Assembly: GCA_021773095.1 (NCBI GenBank)
Contig: JAJFKR010000015.1
Coordinates: forward strand, 62,001 to 126,000
Source of the DNA: Woeseiaceae bacterium
GTDB lineage: Bacteria > Pseudomonadota > Gammaproteobacteria > Steroidobacterales > Woeseiaceae
Direction of reading: 5' to 3'
DNA length: 64,000 nucleotides
Shown: positions 8,248 through 16,567 of the stretch, piece after piece
Layout: the number at the start of each line of letters is the position of its first letter
Position numbering within the stretch: the first letter of the stretch is position 1
The notes under the pieces: generated by a model
What the model saw: only the letters and a program-made list of their open reading frames with translations
Told to the model about the DNA's origin: nothing
Databases searched by the model: none
Program-made: the position numbers and the translations under genes

Positions 8248-9036
8248 GTGACATCAATTAACTTAATACGGACGGTTGCGGGTTTGATCGCAGCTCTGTT
8301 GCTGACACAGCCAGGGTGTGCTGAATCCCGGCAGGAACCGACCACCGATAACGCCACCGCCTCGCCGGTGGTGGATGGCGGGGTCCGTGGCACGGTCCTG
8401 GAGACCATGAACTCCGGGGGATACAGCTATGTCCTGGTCGAAACTGAGCAGGACAGGCGCTGGCTGGCTGTGCCGCAGACGGTCGTACAGGTCGGTGATA
8501 CGATTCAGGCCTCGCAGGGCATGCCCATGCCTGACTTCGAGAGCAAAAGCCTCAATCGCAGCTTCGATATCGTCTATTTTCTAGGCGGGCTGGAAAACCT
8601 GTCCGCTCCGGCAGTGCCGGAAAATCGGTCGACCGGCGCCCTGCCATCCGGACATCCGAGTATCGACGGCAGCTCAGAAATACCGCCCGCTGACATCGAC
8701 GTGGCCGAACTCAAATCGGGGCAGAACATTGCCTACGTTCACGCGAACAAAAGTACGCTGGCCGGCCAGCAGATCAGTCTGCGGGGTGAGGTGGTCAAGT
8801 ACAACGCAAACATCCTGGGCTGGAATTTCATTCATATCCAGGACGGTTCCGGAGATGTGGCGGATGGCAGCAACGACCTGACGGTGACCAGTAAAGCAGC
8901 GACGGTCGTCGGTGAGACCCTTGTTGTCACCGGTACCATTATCCTGAACAAGGACTTCGGCTACGGCTACACGTTTCCCGTGATGATGGAAGGCGCGAGT
9001 CTCACAGCCAGCGACGAACCCGATGATGCTATTTGA
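8248..9036 (+). CDS. Exported OB-fold domain protein of the cytochrome cluster
   Basis: A 262-residue protein starting at GTG with AAGGA nine bases upstream. The N-terminus is a signal peptide; the Cys24 context QPGC is a poor lipobox, so lipidation is uncertain. Residues 47-113 (GTVLETMNSGGYSYVLVE, then WLAVPQTVVQVGD and MPMPDFESKSLNRSFDIVYFL) form a small domain often seen next to multihaem cytochrome genes. Residues 150-250 (GQQISLRGEVVKYN, FIHIQDGSGD, VVGETLVVTGTI) look like an OB-fold of the exported type that resembles NrfJ-like proteins. It is transcribed against all its neighbours. The function is unknown; a chaperone or binding role in haem protein assembly is only a guess. Confidence 0.75.
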   Translation: MTSINLIRTVAGLIAALLLTQPGCAESRQEPTTDNATASPVVDGGVRGTVLETMNSGGYSYVLVETEQDRRWLAVPQTVVQVGDTIQASQGMPMPDFESKSLNRSFDIVYFLGGLENLSAPAVPENRSTGALPSGHPSIDGSSEIPPADIDVAELKSGQNIAYVHANKSTLAGQQISLRGEVVKYNANILGWNFIHIQDGSGDVADGSNDLTVTSKAATVVGETLVVTGTIILNKDFGYGYTFPVMMEGASLTASDEPDDAI

Positions 9037-9054
9037 ATAGCCGGAGGCGACGAC

Positions 9055-10278
9055 TCAGGGCAGTACCACAACCGTGTTGCCGGTCTGCAAATTATTGCTC
9101 ACATCGATCTCGCCCAACACTGGCTGTGCTTCGGCGGAAACGGTATGGGAGCCATCCGTCGTTGTGGTCCAGTCGAAAGTCGCCTGAGCGGTGCCGCCTG
9201 TCGGCGCAACACCTGAAACGTCCGCGAAGCCCAGGAACCTGTCGATGCTGGAGAAGAATCTGACGCGCACTACTTCGGCAGCGTCTCCGAGATTGGTAAA
9301 ATTGGCAGTAATCGTCACCGTCGCACCCAAACCGACCGAGGCCGGGGCCGCGGACACGCTATCCATGCGAATATCGCGATTGGGCAGGGTCCAAACCTCG
9401 TCACAGGTACCGTTGTTGTCAAAACAGTCGGCGTGGACATGGCAATCCGTGCATTGCCGGTCCTGATTGTGCAACGAACAATCCCGGTCCGGGCTCCAGT
9501 CGAAGCCGCAGCTATTCTTGTCAGTCTGTGAGTGGCACATTTGGCACAGCGCATCGTGTGGAGCACCCCCGGTATCACCCCAGTCGGGAATGGTCTCGCC
9601 CCACGCCGACGCATCGGATGGCTGCATCAAATCTTCGTCGAAGTCGGCCCAGCCGTGGACGATCGCGGACTTGCCCGGTGGGTCCAGGTTTTCGAAAATG
9701 ACATGGCGCTTGCCCGCAACATAACAATCATTGATAAGCGCTGGATCACAGGTTTGCGTCACGGCGGACTTGCGGTCGGGTACGCCGTCTTTGTCGTAGT
9801 CTGCCTCCCGGGTGATGATGATCGCATACGGTGTGGTCCCGTCCGGATCCTCGCGACCGACCATCTTGGTATTGACGCCCACCGGCCAGCCGGCCAATGG
9901 TACGTCGGTTCCATCGCGGCCGAGCGAATCGTCATGAGTGGCGTGATTGGGATCGTTCAGCCGCCAGTTCGGCATATTGTCGTGGACTTCGTGGCAGTCG
10001 GTGCAGGTTATATAATGCCTGGGGTAAGAGCCTCCATCGTCACTGCGGTGAGGCTGTACTGCATCAGTATTGCCATTGGCGGTGAGATGGCAGCCCAGGC
10101 ACAACACCTCCATGCTGACCTGGTCGCTGCGCGGCACAAAACCCGTGTCAGAGCCGTGCAAACTGTGACAAAAACCGCAATCATGGGTCGGCAATAACGC
10201 ATTGGCGATCGCGGAAAAGAGCAGGAACGCAGCCGCTGCTATAACAGCTGAACTCAATTTCATGATAAACCCGTTCAT
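9055..10278 (-). CDS. Pentahaem c-type cytochrome with C-terminal CARDB-like domain
   Basis: A 407-residue protein with a signal peptide (ends near ANA) and CxxCH motifs at residues 34, 60, 92, 245 and 276. Several further cysteines around residues 257-292 may form disulphides. A DYDKDGVPD segment at 160-168 resembles a calcium-binding thrombospondin type 3 loop. Residues from about 303 to the end (SVGLGATVTITANFTNLGDA and a GSHTVSAEAQP strand) read as a CARDB/immunoglobulin-like domain, commonly used for adhesion or surface display. The start ATG overlaps the stop of the upstream NHL gene (ATGA). Fusion of haem and adhesion domains suggests a surface protein, which is an inference. Confidence 0.85.
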   Translation of the reverse strand: MNGFIMKLSSAVIAAAAFLLFSAIANALLPTHDCGFCHSLHGSDTGFVPRSDQVSMEVLCLGCHLTANGNTDAVQPHRSDDGGSYPRHYITCTDCHEVHDNMPNWRLNDPNHATHDDSLGRDGTDVPLAGWPVGVNTKMVGREDPDGTTPYAIIITREADYDKDGVPDRKSAVTQTCDPALINDCYVAGKRHVIFENLDPPGKSAIVHGWADFDEDLMQPSDASAWGETIPDWGDTGGAPHDALCQMCHSQTDKNSCGFDWSPDRDCSLHNQDRQCTDCHVHADCFDNNGTCDEVWTLPNRDIRMDSVSAAPASVGLGATVTITANFTNLGDAAEVVRVRFFSSIDRFLGFADVSGVAPTGGTAQATFDWTTTTDGSHTVSAEAQPVLGEIDVSNNLQTGNTVVVLP

Positions 10279-11366
10279 TGTGCAGGGCCCGCAATTGCAA
10301 ACACCTCGATACGACCGAGCATCGTATTAGCGACGAGAATGCGAGAAGCCGCGGCATCACTCAGGACTCCCGTCGGCAACAACAGTTGCCCGGGGCCGGC
10401 GCCTTTGCCACCGAAAACACGCAGTTCACTAAAGTTGTTGGGCGTCGCTTCCTCGAACACCATTAGCTCGTGGCGGAAGCTGTCTGCAAGATACAGACGG
10501 CCATCGGAGTCCAGCGCCACGCCCTGAGCTCGGGAAAATTTCTGGCCGGCGTTGCCGCTATTGCCATCAATCGTGCCCAGCGGCAAGCCGTTGTAGTTAT
10601 AGATTCTGACGGCTGATCCCGACGTACAGCCCAGGGAGCCACATTTTTCGATACCGTCATCGCTGACGAAGACGCGCGCGCCCATCAGATCGAGCGCTAT
10701 AGCCTGAGGCTGGCCGAGCGGCGCCGAGCTGTTCGCATCACCAATGGTCCTGATCAGCGTGCCCGTCTCGTCAACCACATAAACGACACTGTCGGCCTTA
10801 CTCGCGATGAACAACCAGCCCCGTGACTCGTCGGCAACAATTGCCGATGGTTGCGGAATCGGAAACGCAGTCAGGCTGTCTGAAATCCTGATCCACCGAG
10901 GCTGCCATTTGGGCTTTATATTCTTCGAATGTTTTGTCTTTCGATTCTTTTTGCCATCAGTTTTTTCGAACACCTGGATAAGGCCGGTGCGTTCTTCACC
11001 AACGTACAGGCGACCATTCATCCAGCCAATGCTCAGGGGCTTGCCGCTACGAAAGACCGGATCGCCGTTCCCGTCCAGAACCGGTGCCCCGTCTAAATCG
11101 AGCAAAACTTCGTTACTAAAAACAGGAAACGCATCAGTCACCGTCATCGTAGTCGGATCGACGATAACAACTTTCGCACCCACGTAGTCGCCAACGATCA
11201 GGCCCAGAGGACTGACATCCATTCGCAACGGGCCGGCCATCCCCGGGGGTTGAGCGAAGGCCGGCGTGAATAACCAGAGAGCTGCGAGTACACATAGCAG
11301 TGAACTCATCCGACTTCGTGACTCCGTTTTCATGCGGCAGTGCATCATGTCGTACGTCCCCGTCAT
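10275..11366 (-). CDS. NHL-repeat beta-propeller protein, exported
   Basis: Up to 363 residues. Several in-frame starts exist: 11366, 11348 (preceded by GGGG at nine bases) and 11309. The hydrophobic core of the signal peptide begins only around residue 22 of the longest form and ends at PAFA, so the start is not settled. Propeller blades include RLYVGEERTGLIQVF, WLFIASKADSVVYVVD, RVFVSDDGIEKCG, RLYLADSFRHELMVF and RILVANTMLGRIEVF. A basic insert of about 20 residues (KKNRKTKHSKNIKPKW) interrupts one blade. It is the first gene of a two-gene unit with the pentahaem/CARDB cytochrome and has a plausible promoter upstream. Confidence 0.82.
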   Translation of the reverse strand: MTGTYDMMHCRMKTESRSRMSSLLCVLAALWLFTPAFAQPPGMAGPLRMDVSPLGLIVGDYVGAKVVIVDPTTMTVTDAFPVFSNEVLLDLDGAPVLDGNGDPVFRSGKPLSIGWMNGRLYVGEERTGLIQVFEKTDGKKNRKTKHSKNIKPKWQPRWIRISDSLTAFPIPQPSAIVADESRGWLFIASKADSVVYVVDETGTLIRTIGDANSSAPLGQPQAIALDLMGARVFVSDDGIEKCGSLGCTSGSAVRIYNYNGLPLGTIDGNSGNAGQKFSRAQGVALDSDGRLYLADSFRHELMVFEEATPNNFSELRVFGGKGAGPGQLLLPTGVLSDAAASRILVANTMLGRIEVFAIAGPAQ

Positions 11367-11408
11367 CCGGCCTGGACAGAGGGTTCTGCCACCTCTGCTG
11401 GTCCTGTA

Positions 11409-11436
11409 ATTATCGACGAACGATGACTGTGATCAA
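11409..11436 (-). promoter_or_regulatory. Putative sigma-70 promoter for the NHL/pentahaem operon
   Basis: Minus strand: -35 TTGATC (11436-11431), 16-bp spacer, -10 GATAAT (11414-11409). It lies in the gap between the clpP stop and the first NHL gene and would start transcription about 35 bases before the longest NHL start. Four of six and five of six consensus bases match. Confidence 0.45.
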
Positions 11437-11512
11437 GCGTGGAAAATACGAATGAAGCCGTTATGTAACGAAGCGCGCACGACGCCGGCCAACTGATGAT
11501 CAATCCAGGAAA

Positions 11513-12136
11513 CTACTCGACGTTGGAGTCGGCCATTTCCGTTCGGCTGGCCAGCACGGTATCAATGAGCCCGTATTTAACCGCTTCGTCGGCACCCATG
11601 AAATTATCGCGCTCCAGGTCTTTTTCGATCTGTTTGACGTCCTGGCCCGTGTGTTTTGCCATAATCTCGTTCAGGCGGCGTTTCAGCGCGATGACCTCTT
11701 CAGCATGAATACTGATATCCGTCACCTGCCCCTGATAGCCCGCACTGGGCTGATGCACCATGACGCGCGAATGCGGCAGAGCGTAGCGTTTGCCTTTAGT
11801 GCCGCCCGCCAACAGCAACGCGCCCATGCTGGCGGCCTGGCCAATGCAAATCGTCGATACATCACAATTAATGAACTGCATCGTGTCGTAAATCGCCAGC
11901 CCCGAAGAAACCACGCCACCGGGTGAATTGATATACAGGTGGATGTCCTTGTTGGGATTCTCGGACTCAAGATACAGCAACTGCGCGACGATCAGATTCG
12001 CCATCTGATCCTCAACAGGCCCGACGATGAATATCAGCCGGTCCTTCAGGAGCCGGGAATAAATATCGTAAGCACGTTCGCCGCGAGCCGTCTGCTCGAC
12101 GACCATCGGCACGAGATTCAATGCTGTTGCACTCAT
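11513..12136 (-). CDS. clpP: ATP-dependent Clp protease proteolytic subunit
   Basis: A 207-residue ClpP of standard length. The catalytic serine is in the [11 protein letters not shown] motif, the catalytic histidine in SRVMVHQP, and the acidic residue follows in the C-terminal part ([19 protein letters not shown]). ClpP forms a 14-subunit chamber that degrades proteins unfolded by ClpX or ClpA. It follows tig on the same strand, the classical order. The usual next genes clpX and lon are not there: the cytochrome/NHL cluster begins instead about 150 bases downstream. The gene ends GAG TAG without a REP element. Confidence 0.98.
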   Translation of the reverse strand: MSATALNLVPMVVEQTARGERAYDIYSRLLKDRLIFIVGPVEDQMANLIVAQLLYLESENPNKDIHLYINSPGGVVSSGLAIYDTMQFINCDVSTICIGQAASMGALLLAGGTKGKRYALPHSRVMVHQPSAGYQGQVTDISIHAEEVIALKRRLNEIMAKHTGQDVKQIEKDLERDNFMGADEAVKYGLIDTVLASRTEMADSNVE

Positions 12137-12173
12137 AGTTTTATGTTCCGTCGTACGTCAGTTTCGTAGTGTC

Positions 12174-13469
12174 TCATGAAGCAGGTGTGTTCATGAACTC
12201 CTTGAACGATATCTTTTTGTCTTTGGTCTTGCCGTTCTCGATGATCCAGTTCACCGCCTGTTGCTCAATAACCATCGGCTCGACCTGCTGCATGACCTCG
12301 GGATTGCTCATGTACATGTTGACCATGTCGTCTGCGTTTTCGTAGCCGGCACAGAGCTCCTCAACACGCGAGCGCAGCATCGCCTCATCGACTTTGATCT
12401 CCTTGTCGACGATGACCTGTCGCAGCAGCAATCCCAGTGCGACGCGCTTTTCAGCGCCCACAGCGAAATTATCCAGCGGCGGCGCTTGCTCCGCGTCCTC
12501 CACACCCAGTCGTTGCATCGCTTCTTTTTGCAAACCGTGCATTTCCTGATGCTTAAGCGTATTTGGAATGTCGATCGGATTCGTTTCCAGCAAGCCACTC
12601 ATAACCTGCTCGCGCACGTTTGACTGGACTTTTTGGTCGGCCTCGCGGTCCATGTTCTCGCGCACGTCCATCATGAATTGCTTCAGACCACCCTCGGCGA
12701 CATTGAACGATTCAGCGAACTCGTCGTTGAGCTCAGGCAGCACTTCGGCTTCTACGCGATGCACGCTGATCTCGAAGTCCGCCTTTTTCCCGGCAAGCTC
12801 TTCGGCATGATAATCCTTCGGGAACTTGACCTTGAAACTCGCCTCATCACCCGCATTGACTCCCGTCAGCCCCTTCTCGAAATCCGGCAGCATCTGGCCA
12901 GCGCCCAGTTCGACCGGGTACTCCTTGCCCTCACCGCCGGGGAACGCTTCACCTTTTAGTTTGCCAAGGAAGTCGATCACAACACGATCGCCATCGGCAC
13001 TCTTGCGCTCCACTACTTCCCAGGTCGCTTTTTGCTTGCGCAAGTTCATCAGCATATCGTCGATGTCTTCGTCGCCGATCGTTACGTCCGGTTTCTCCAC
13101 CTTGATCTTCTCGAGGTTCTTGAGTTTGATCTCCGGCATGACTTCAAATGTCGCCGTGAACGCGAAAATCTCGCCGTTGTCGTCCTCGGTCTCGATTTTC
13201 GGGCCACCGGCCGGATTCAGCTTCTCCTGTGTGACAGCAGCCGTATAGCTTTTTTGCAAAACCTCGCCCAAAACTTCCTCGCGAACCTTCTGGCCATAAC
13301 GTTGCCTGACGACCTTCGCGGGCACTTTGCCCGGACGAAAGCCTTTGATTTTCGCAGTGCGACCGACCGATTTCAGGCGCGAATCCACTTGTTGTTCAAT
13401 AGGTCCAATAGGTAGCTCGACACGCATGCGGCGCTCTAGAGCACCTGTAGATTCGACAGTGACGTCCAT
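12174..13469 (-). CDS. tig: Trigger factor, ribosome-associated chaperone
   Basis: A 431-residue trigger factor. The N-terminal ribosome-binding domain carries the signature GFRPGKVP (residues 43-50). The central FKBP-type peptidyl-prolyl isomerase domain is at about 150-245 (DGDRVVIDFLGKLKGE, LPDFEKGLTG, and the PKDYHAEELAGK loop), and the helical chaperone arms fill the C-terminus. It meets nascent chains at the ribosome exit tunnel. It lies between tRNA-Leu and clpP on the same strand, with 37 bases to clpP. Confidence 0.98.
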   Translation of the reverse strand: MDVTVESTGALERRMRVELPIGPIEQQVDSRLKSVGRTAKIKGFRPGKVPAKVVRQRYGQKVREEVLGEVLQKSYTAAVTQEKLNPAGGPKIETEDDNGEIFAFTATFEVMPEIKLKNLEKIKVEKPDVTIGDEDIDDMLMNLRKQKATWEVVERKSADGDRVVIDFLGKLKGEAFPGGEGKEYPVELGAGQMLPDFEKGLTGVNAGDEASFKVKFPKDYHAEELAGKKADFEISVHRVEAEVLPELNDEFAESFNVAEGGLKQFMMDVRENMDREADQKVQSNVREQVMSGLLETNPIDIPNTLKHQEMHGLQKEAMQRLGVEDAEQAPPLDNFAVGAEKRVALGLLLRQVIVDKEIKVDEAMLRSRVEELCAGYENADDMVNMYMSNPEVMQQVEPMVIEQQAVNWIIENGKTKDKKISFKEFMNTPAS

Positions 13470-13514
13470 TCTATAAATTCTCTTTAAATTAATTACTTAC
13501 GATTGTGTTGAACA

Positions 13515-13600
<86 letters not shown>

Positions 13601-13644
13601 TTACCCGTGCGAAGCTGACACCCGCACTACCTGTCCAGCCGGGC

Positions 13645-13650
13645 ATTATA
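13645..13650 (-). promoter_or_regulatory. -10 box of the tRNA-Leu promoter
   Basis: A perfect TATAAT on the minus strand, 46 bases upstream of the tRNA 5' end, followed by a GC-rich discriminator (GCCCGG), as in stringently controlled stable-RNA promoters. The -35 region is weak (TTCCAA at 18 bp). Confidence 0.5.
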
Positions 13651-13679
13651 CCGCGACAATCTCGGCAATTGGAACCACC

Positions 13680-13702
13680 GTAGGAGCGCGCCTTGCGCGC
13701 GA
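13680..13702 (+). repeat. REP element a1 (left arm of a REPIN)
   Basis: GTAGGAGCGCGCC followed by TTGCGCGCGA: the GTAG foot, then an imperfect GCGCGC palindrome. It forms an inverted pair with 13746-13768. Between them lies a second stem, AGATAAGGT against ACCTTATCT, so the whole 89 bp can fold as one long hairpin. Its GTAG end faces the tRNA-Leu promoter, not a coding end. Confidence 0.85.
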
Positions 13703-13745
13703 AGATAAGGTGACAGTGACCTTATCTCCACAAGCCCGATGCTGG

Positions 13746-13768
13746 TCGCGCGCGGGGCGCGCTCCTAC
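13746..13768 (-). repeat. REP element a2 (right arm of a REPIN)
   Basis: Minus-strand copy of the GTAGGAGCGCGCC family. The TAG of its GTAG foot (13767-13765) is the stop codon of the DoxX gene, whose last sense codon is GCG. Confidence 0.88.
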
Positions 13769-14244
13769 GCCAGGAAACGGAAGCGATCGGCCAGTTTGGC
13801 ATCCAGGCTGTGTACGCGGCCCGCGTGGACCGTAGCCAGCACGACAAAAATCATGAACCAGATGACATCGTGGTTTTGTGCGGCCAGAAAGCCCTGGCCC
13901 TTGGTGAACCAGAACATGGCAACCAGAAAGGCGCCGGCGACCGATGCATAGCGCGTCGCCAAACCAACGATCAGCGCGAGCCCCGTCAGGAACTCGCCCC
14001 AGGACACCAGAAACGCAAACAGGTCGTTATTCGGCAACACGACGGACTCGAGAAACGGCCGCACGATGCCAAAACTTTTTTCGAGATTACCGCTGACAAA
14101 TCCGGCAAGGCCGTCAGCAAAATTCGGATTCGTGATCTTGCCGAAACCGTAATAAAGAAAAAACACGCCCGTATAGACACGCAGCAGCGTTATCGGCCAA
14201 TGATGTAATTGCTTCTTACTTGTAAATTCATTGAGGCTGGACAT
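13765..14244 (-). CDS. DoxX family inner-membrane protein
   Basis: A 159-residue protein with four hydrophobic segments: ITLLRVYTGVFFLYYGFGK (about 18-36), a FAFLVSWGEFLTGLALIVGL stretch (76-95), ASVAGAFLVAMFWF (100-113) and VIWFMIFVVLATVHAGR (126-142). The pattern fits the DoxX/DoxD family of small quinol-associated or stress-linked membrane proteins. Start ATG at 14244. The stop codon TAG lies in the foot of a REP element. Divergently oriented pdxH starts 82 bp away. The precise role is unknown. Confidence 0.85.
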   Translation of the reverse strand: MSSLNEFTSKKQLHHWPITLLRVYTGVFFLYYGFGKITNPNFADGLAGFVSGNLEKSFGIVRPFLESVVLPNNDLFAFLVSWGEFLTGLALIVGLATRYASVAGAFLVAMFWFTKGQGFLAAQNHDVIWFMIFVVLATVHAGRVHSLDAKLADRFRFLA

Positions 14245-14326
14245 TGACGTCCTCCATTAGCTTTCTCGTTGCCCCGATCATACAACACAAGTTGGCTATT
14301 CGACGCCTGATGCTTAATATTGGCCT

Positions 14327-15004
14327 ATGACTGATGAAATTAAGAACCTTCCGCAGCACCATGGCATGAATGTGTCGGGTCTGCGACGCTCGGCGACCGG
14401 CTTCGTACTCGACCGCGAGGACCTCGCCGATGATCCGATCGTGCAATTCGAGGGCTGGTTTCGCCATGCCTGCGAGACCGTGCCAATGGACCCAAACGCC
14501 GTGTCGATTTCGACGGTTGACAGCGAGAACCGGCCATCGAGCCGAACCGTGTTATTAAAGTATTTTGACGAAGACGGCTTCGTATTTTTCACCAACTACG
14601 AGAGCAAAAAAGCGCTACACATTGATGCCAACCCCAACGTCGCCCTGTTGTTCTTCTGGTCCGATGCTGCACGGCAAGTGAAAATACGTGGTAAAGCGGA
14701 GCGCATTCCGGCAAAAGAAACACTGCAGTACTTCATGTCGCGACCACGAGGCAGCCAGATTGGTGCCTGGGTATCGGCGCAAAGCAGTGTCATCACATCG
14801 CGCTCACTACTGGAAAACAAATTTCAGGAAGTGAAAGAAAAATTCAGCCAAAAAGAAATTCCGCTGCCCTCGTTCTGGGGCGGCTATCGAGTGGTACCCG
14901 AGGAAATCGAGTTCTGGCAGGGCCGCCGTAACCGGCTACACGACCGTTTTCAGTACGCCAAACAAGCGGATGGCACCTGGGCGATCGAGCGGCTGTCACC
15001 CTGA
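14327..15004 (+). CDS. pdxH: Pyridoxamine 5'-phosphate oxidase
   Basis: A 225-residue FMN-dependent enzyme of pyridoxal phosphate synthesis and salvage. It oxidises pyridoxine or pyridoxamine phosphate to pyridoxal phosphate. The body shows the PNPOx fold (PSSRTVLLKYFDEDGFVFFT, NVALLFFWSDAARQVKIRGKAERI) and the C-terminal family signature PEEIEFWQGRRNRLHDRFQY. Length matches the family. It converges on the MttB-like gene with 7 bp between stops. PLP made by it is needed by, for example, the decarboxylase at 20.6 kb. Confidence 0.97.
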   Translation: MTDEIKNLPQHHGMNVSGLRRSATGFVLDREDLADDPIVQFEGWFRHACETVPMDPNAVSISTVDSENRPSSRTVLLKYFDEDGFVFFTNYESKKALHIDANPNVALLFFWSDAARQVKIRGKAERIPAKETLQYFMSRPRGSQIGAWVSAQSSVITSRSLLENKFQEVKEKFSQKEIPLPSFWGGYRVVPEEIEFWQGRRNRLHDRFQYAKQADGTWAIERLSP

Positions 15005-15011
15005 CGCCGAT

Positions 15012-16535
15012 TTAGCGCCGGCGCCGTCCCGCGCGACCGCGACGCCCTGCAATGACTTTTGCTGCCGGTTTGTCCGGTACCGGTGGCAATTCCGGCAACT
15101 CGGTTTGATCCACGAATCCCTCTTTCACAAGATCACGCATTGCAGCATCGATCGCCGGGTCGGTTGCAAACGGCTCGTAGTTCGCCAGCCGGGTTTCCAC
15201 CTCGGCCGAGGCGCGCTCGTAAAGCTCCATCGAGCCGCCCTCTTCCCAAGTCTCCCGATTCAGGCGATCGATGACACTATCCGTGAGATATAACTCGTTT
15301 GGCCAGTGTTCGAGCGTGTGCGGCGATGTAATCAGGTGGTCTTCGGCCATCAATTGATCAACAAGATCTTGCGTCGGTAAATCATCAAGCGGTTTGATTT
15401 CTCTGACAAAGTGCAAAGCCTGGCCGCAAACTTCATTATCGAACACGAGTTTCGGCAAACTGAAGGTCAGGACGAAATCGAGCATCCCGGGTCCGGAAAC
15501 GGAATTCACACCCGCAATCGCTGCGAGCAATGCGCTACTGAAGGTCTCCCCGCCCGCCTGCGCATCGAGCAACTTGCCGTCCCCCAGGGCCATGTACGCC
15601 TGTGTCGGCAGGCCGAGAGACTTGGCGATCTGCACATAAGCGACATTCAGATGCTGGGCCTCGATCGCAGCCATGGGCGAGCTCGCTGCTTTCATATGGA
15701 AAGTCGCAGGAGCGCCGCCAAACAAAACAGGTGTCCCCGGACGTGCGATCTGCGCCATCGTTAAACCGGTCAACACATCAACGCAGTGGAAAACCAACGC
15801 ACCGACTAACGTCACCGGCGCAATGAGCCCCATTAGCGTCACGGGAACGATCTCAACAGGGATTCCGGCATCGGCACAATCGAGCAGATTTTGGCAAGAA
15901 TCCTCTCCGTAACGGAAATTGCCGGTTGCCGTGATCGTGAAGATCGACATCGGTTTGTCGGCCAGATCCGCAGGACCATCGCGGAACATTTGCATCATCG
16001 CCGCCATACGCGGCACGCCATTTTCACTAAATGCGCCTGACACCAACGGTTTTTTCGAGGTCGTCAGTGTCATGTACAGGCGCCATGCATCCGAAACCTG
16101 CGATTCAATATCCTTGTTCGTCGAGAACGCCGTCGCGAGATAAGCGATGTGAGGAAGACCGTCGCAAAGCCGTGCGTATTCGATAAAGTCGGTCGAGTTG
16201 CTAAGGCGCGTCTCGCCGCTGCGGTGGTCAAGAATTTTCAGACCACTCGAGCCCGGTACATAGTGAACGTTGTTACCGCCAATTTCGGTAAACGGATCAC
16301 CATCGCGGTTAAACAACGTGAACGACTTCGGCGTGCTCGCGATCGCGGCATCAACGACGTCCGGCGTGAACAGAATTCGCTGACCCGTGGCATCGGCCTT
16401 GAGTCCATGATCGAGCAGGCGCTGGCGCATTTTCTCGCCACCAATGTGCATTCCGGTCCCGCACATGATGCGTTTCGCCTCATCAAGAATTTTCCTGATG
16501 AGTTCGTCCGAAAGAACGTTAAGTTGGGGTCTCAT
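15012..16535 (-). CDS. Trimethylamine methyltransferase (MttB) family protein, non-pyrrolysine type
   Basis: A 507-residue MttB-superfamily protein. Family features include [16 protein letters not shown] near the start, the [17 protein letters not shown] region (88-105) and the glycine-rich [19 protein letters not shown] region. There is no in-frame amber codon, so it lacks the pyrrolysine of true trimethylamine enzymes. It would demethylate some other quaternary amine (glycine betaine, proline betaine or a relative), passing the methyl group to a corrinoid protein. The substrate cannot be told from sequence. The C-terminus is a basic tail, [11 protein letters not shown]. It is the third gene after DUF1638 and the reactivase. 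No corrinoid protein gene is nearby. Confidence 0.88.
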   Translation of the reverse strand: MRPQLNVLSDELIRKILDEAKRIMCGTGMHIGGEKMRQRLLDHGLKADATGQRILFTPDVVDAAIASTPKSFTLFNRDGDPFTEIGGNNVHYVPGSSGLKILDHRSGETRLSNSTDFIEYARLCDGLPHIAYLATAFSTNKDIESQVSDAWRLYMTLTTSKKPLVSGAFSENGVPRMAAMMQMFRDGPADLADKPMSIFTITATGNFRYGEDSCQNLLDCADAGIPVEIVPVTLMGLIAPVTLVGALVFHCVDVLTGLTMAQIARPGTPVLFGGAPATFHMKAASSPMAAIEAQHLNVAYVQIAKSLGLPTQAYMALGDGKLLDAQAGGETFSSALLAAIAGVNSVSGPGMLDFVLTFSLPKLVFDNEVCGQALHFVREIKPLDDLPTQDLVDQLMAEDHLITSPHTLEHWPNELYLTDSVIDRLNRETWEEGGSMELYERASAEVETRLANYEPFATDPAIDAAMRDLVKEGFVDQTELPELPPVPDKPAAKVIAGRRGRAGRRRR

Positions 16536-16567
16536 GATTCTTGTCTGCCTTCCGACGATCCACGTAA

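Noticed and set aside
11480-11510. FNR-like half site (TTGATCATCAGTTG) before the cytochrome cluster
   Set aside because: Only one half matches the FNR consensus.
15012-16535. Pyrrolysine-type trimethylamine methyltransferase
   Set aside because: No in-frame TAG is present and the gene is of normal length, so it is a non-pyrrolysine homologue.
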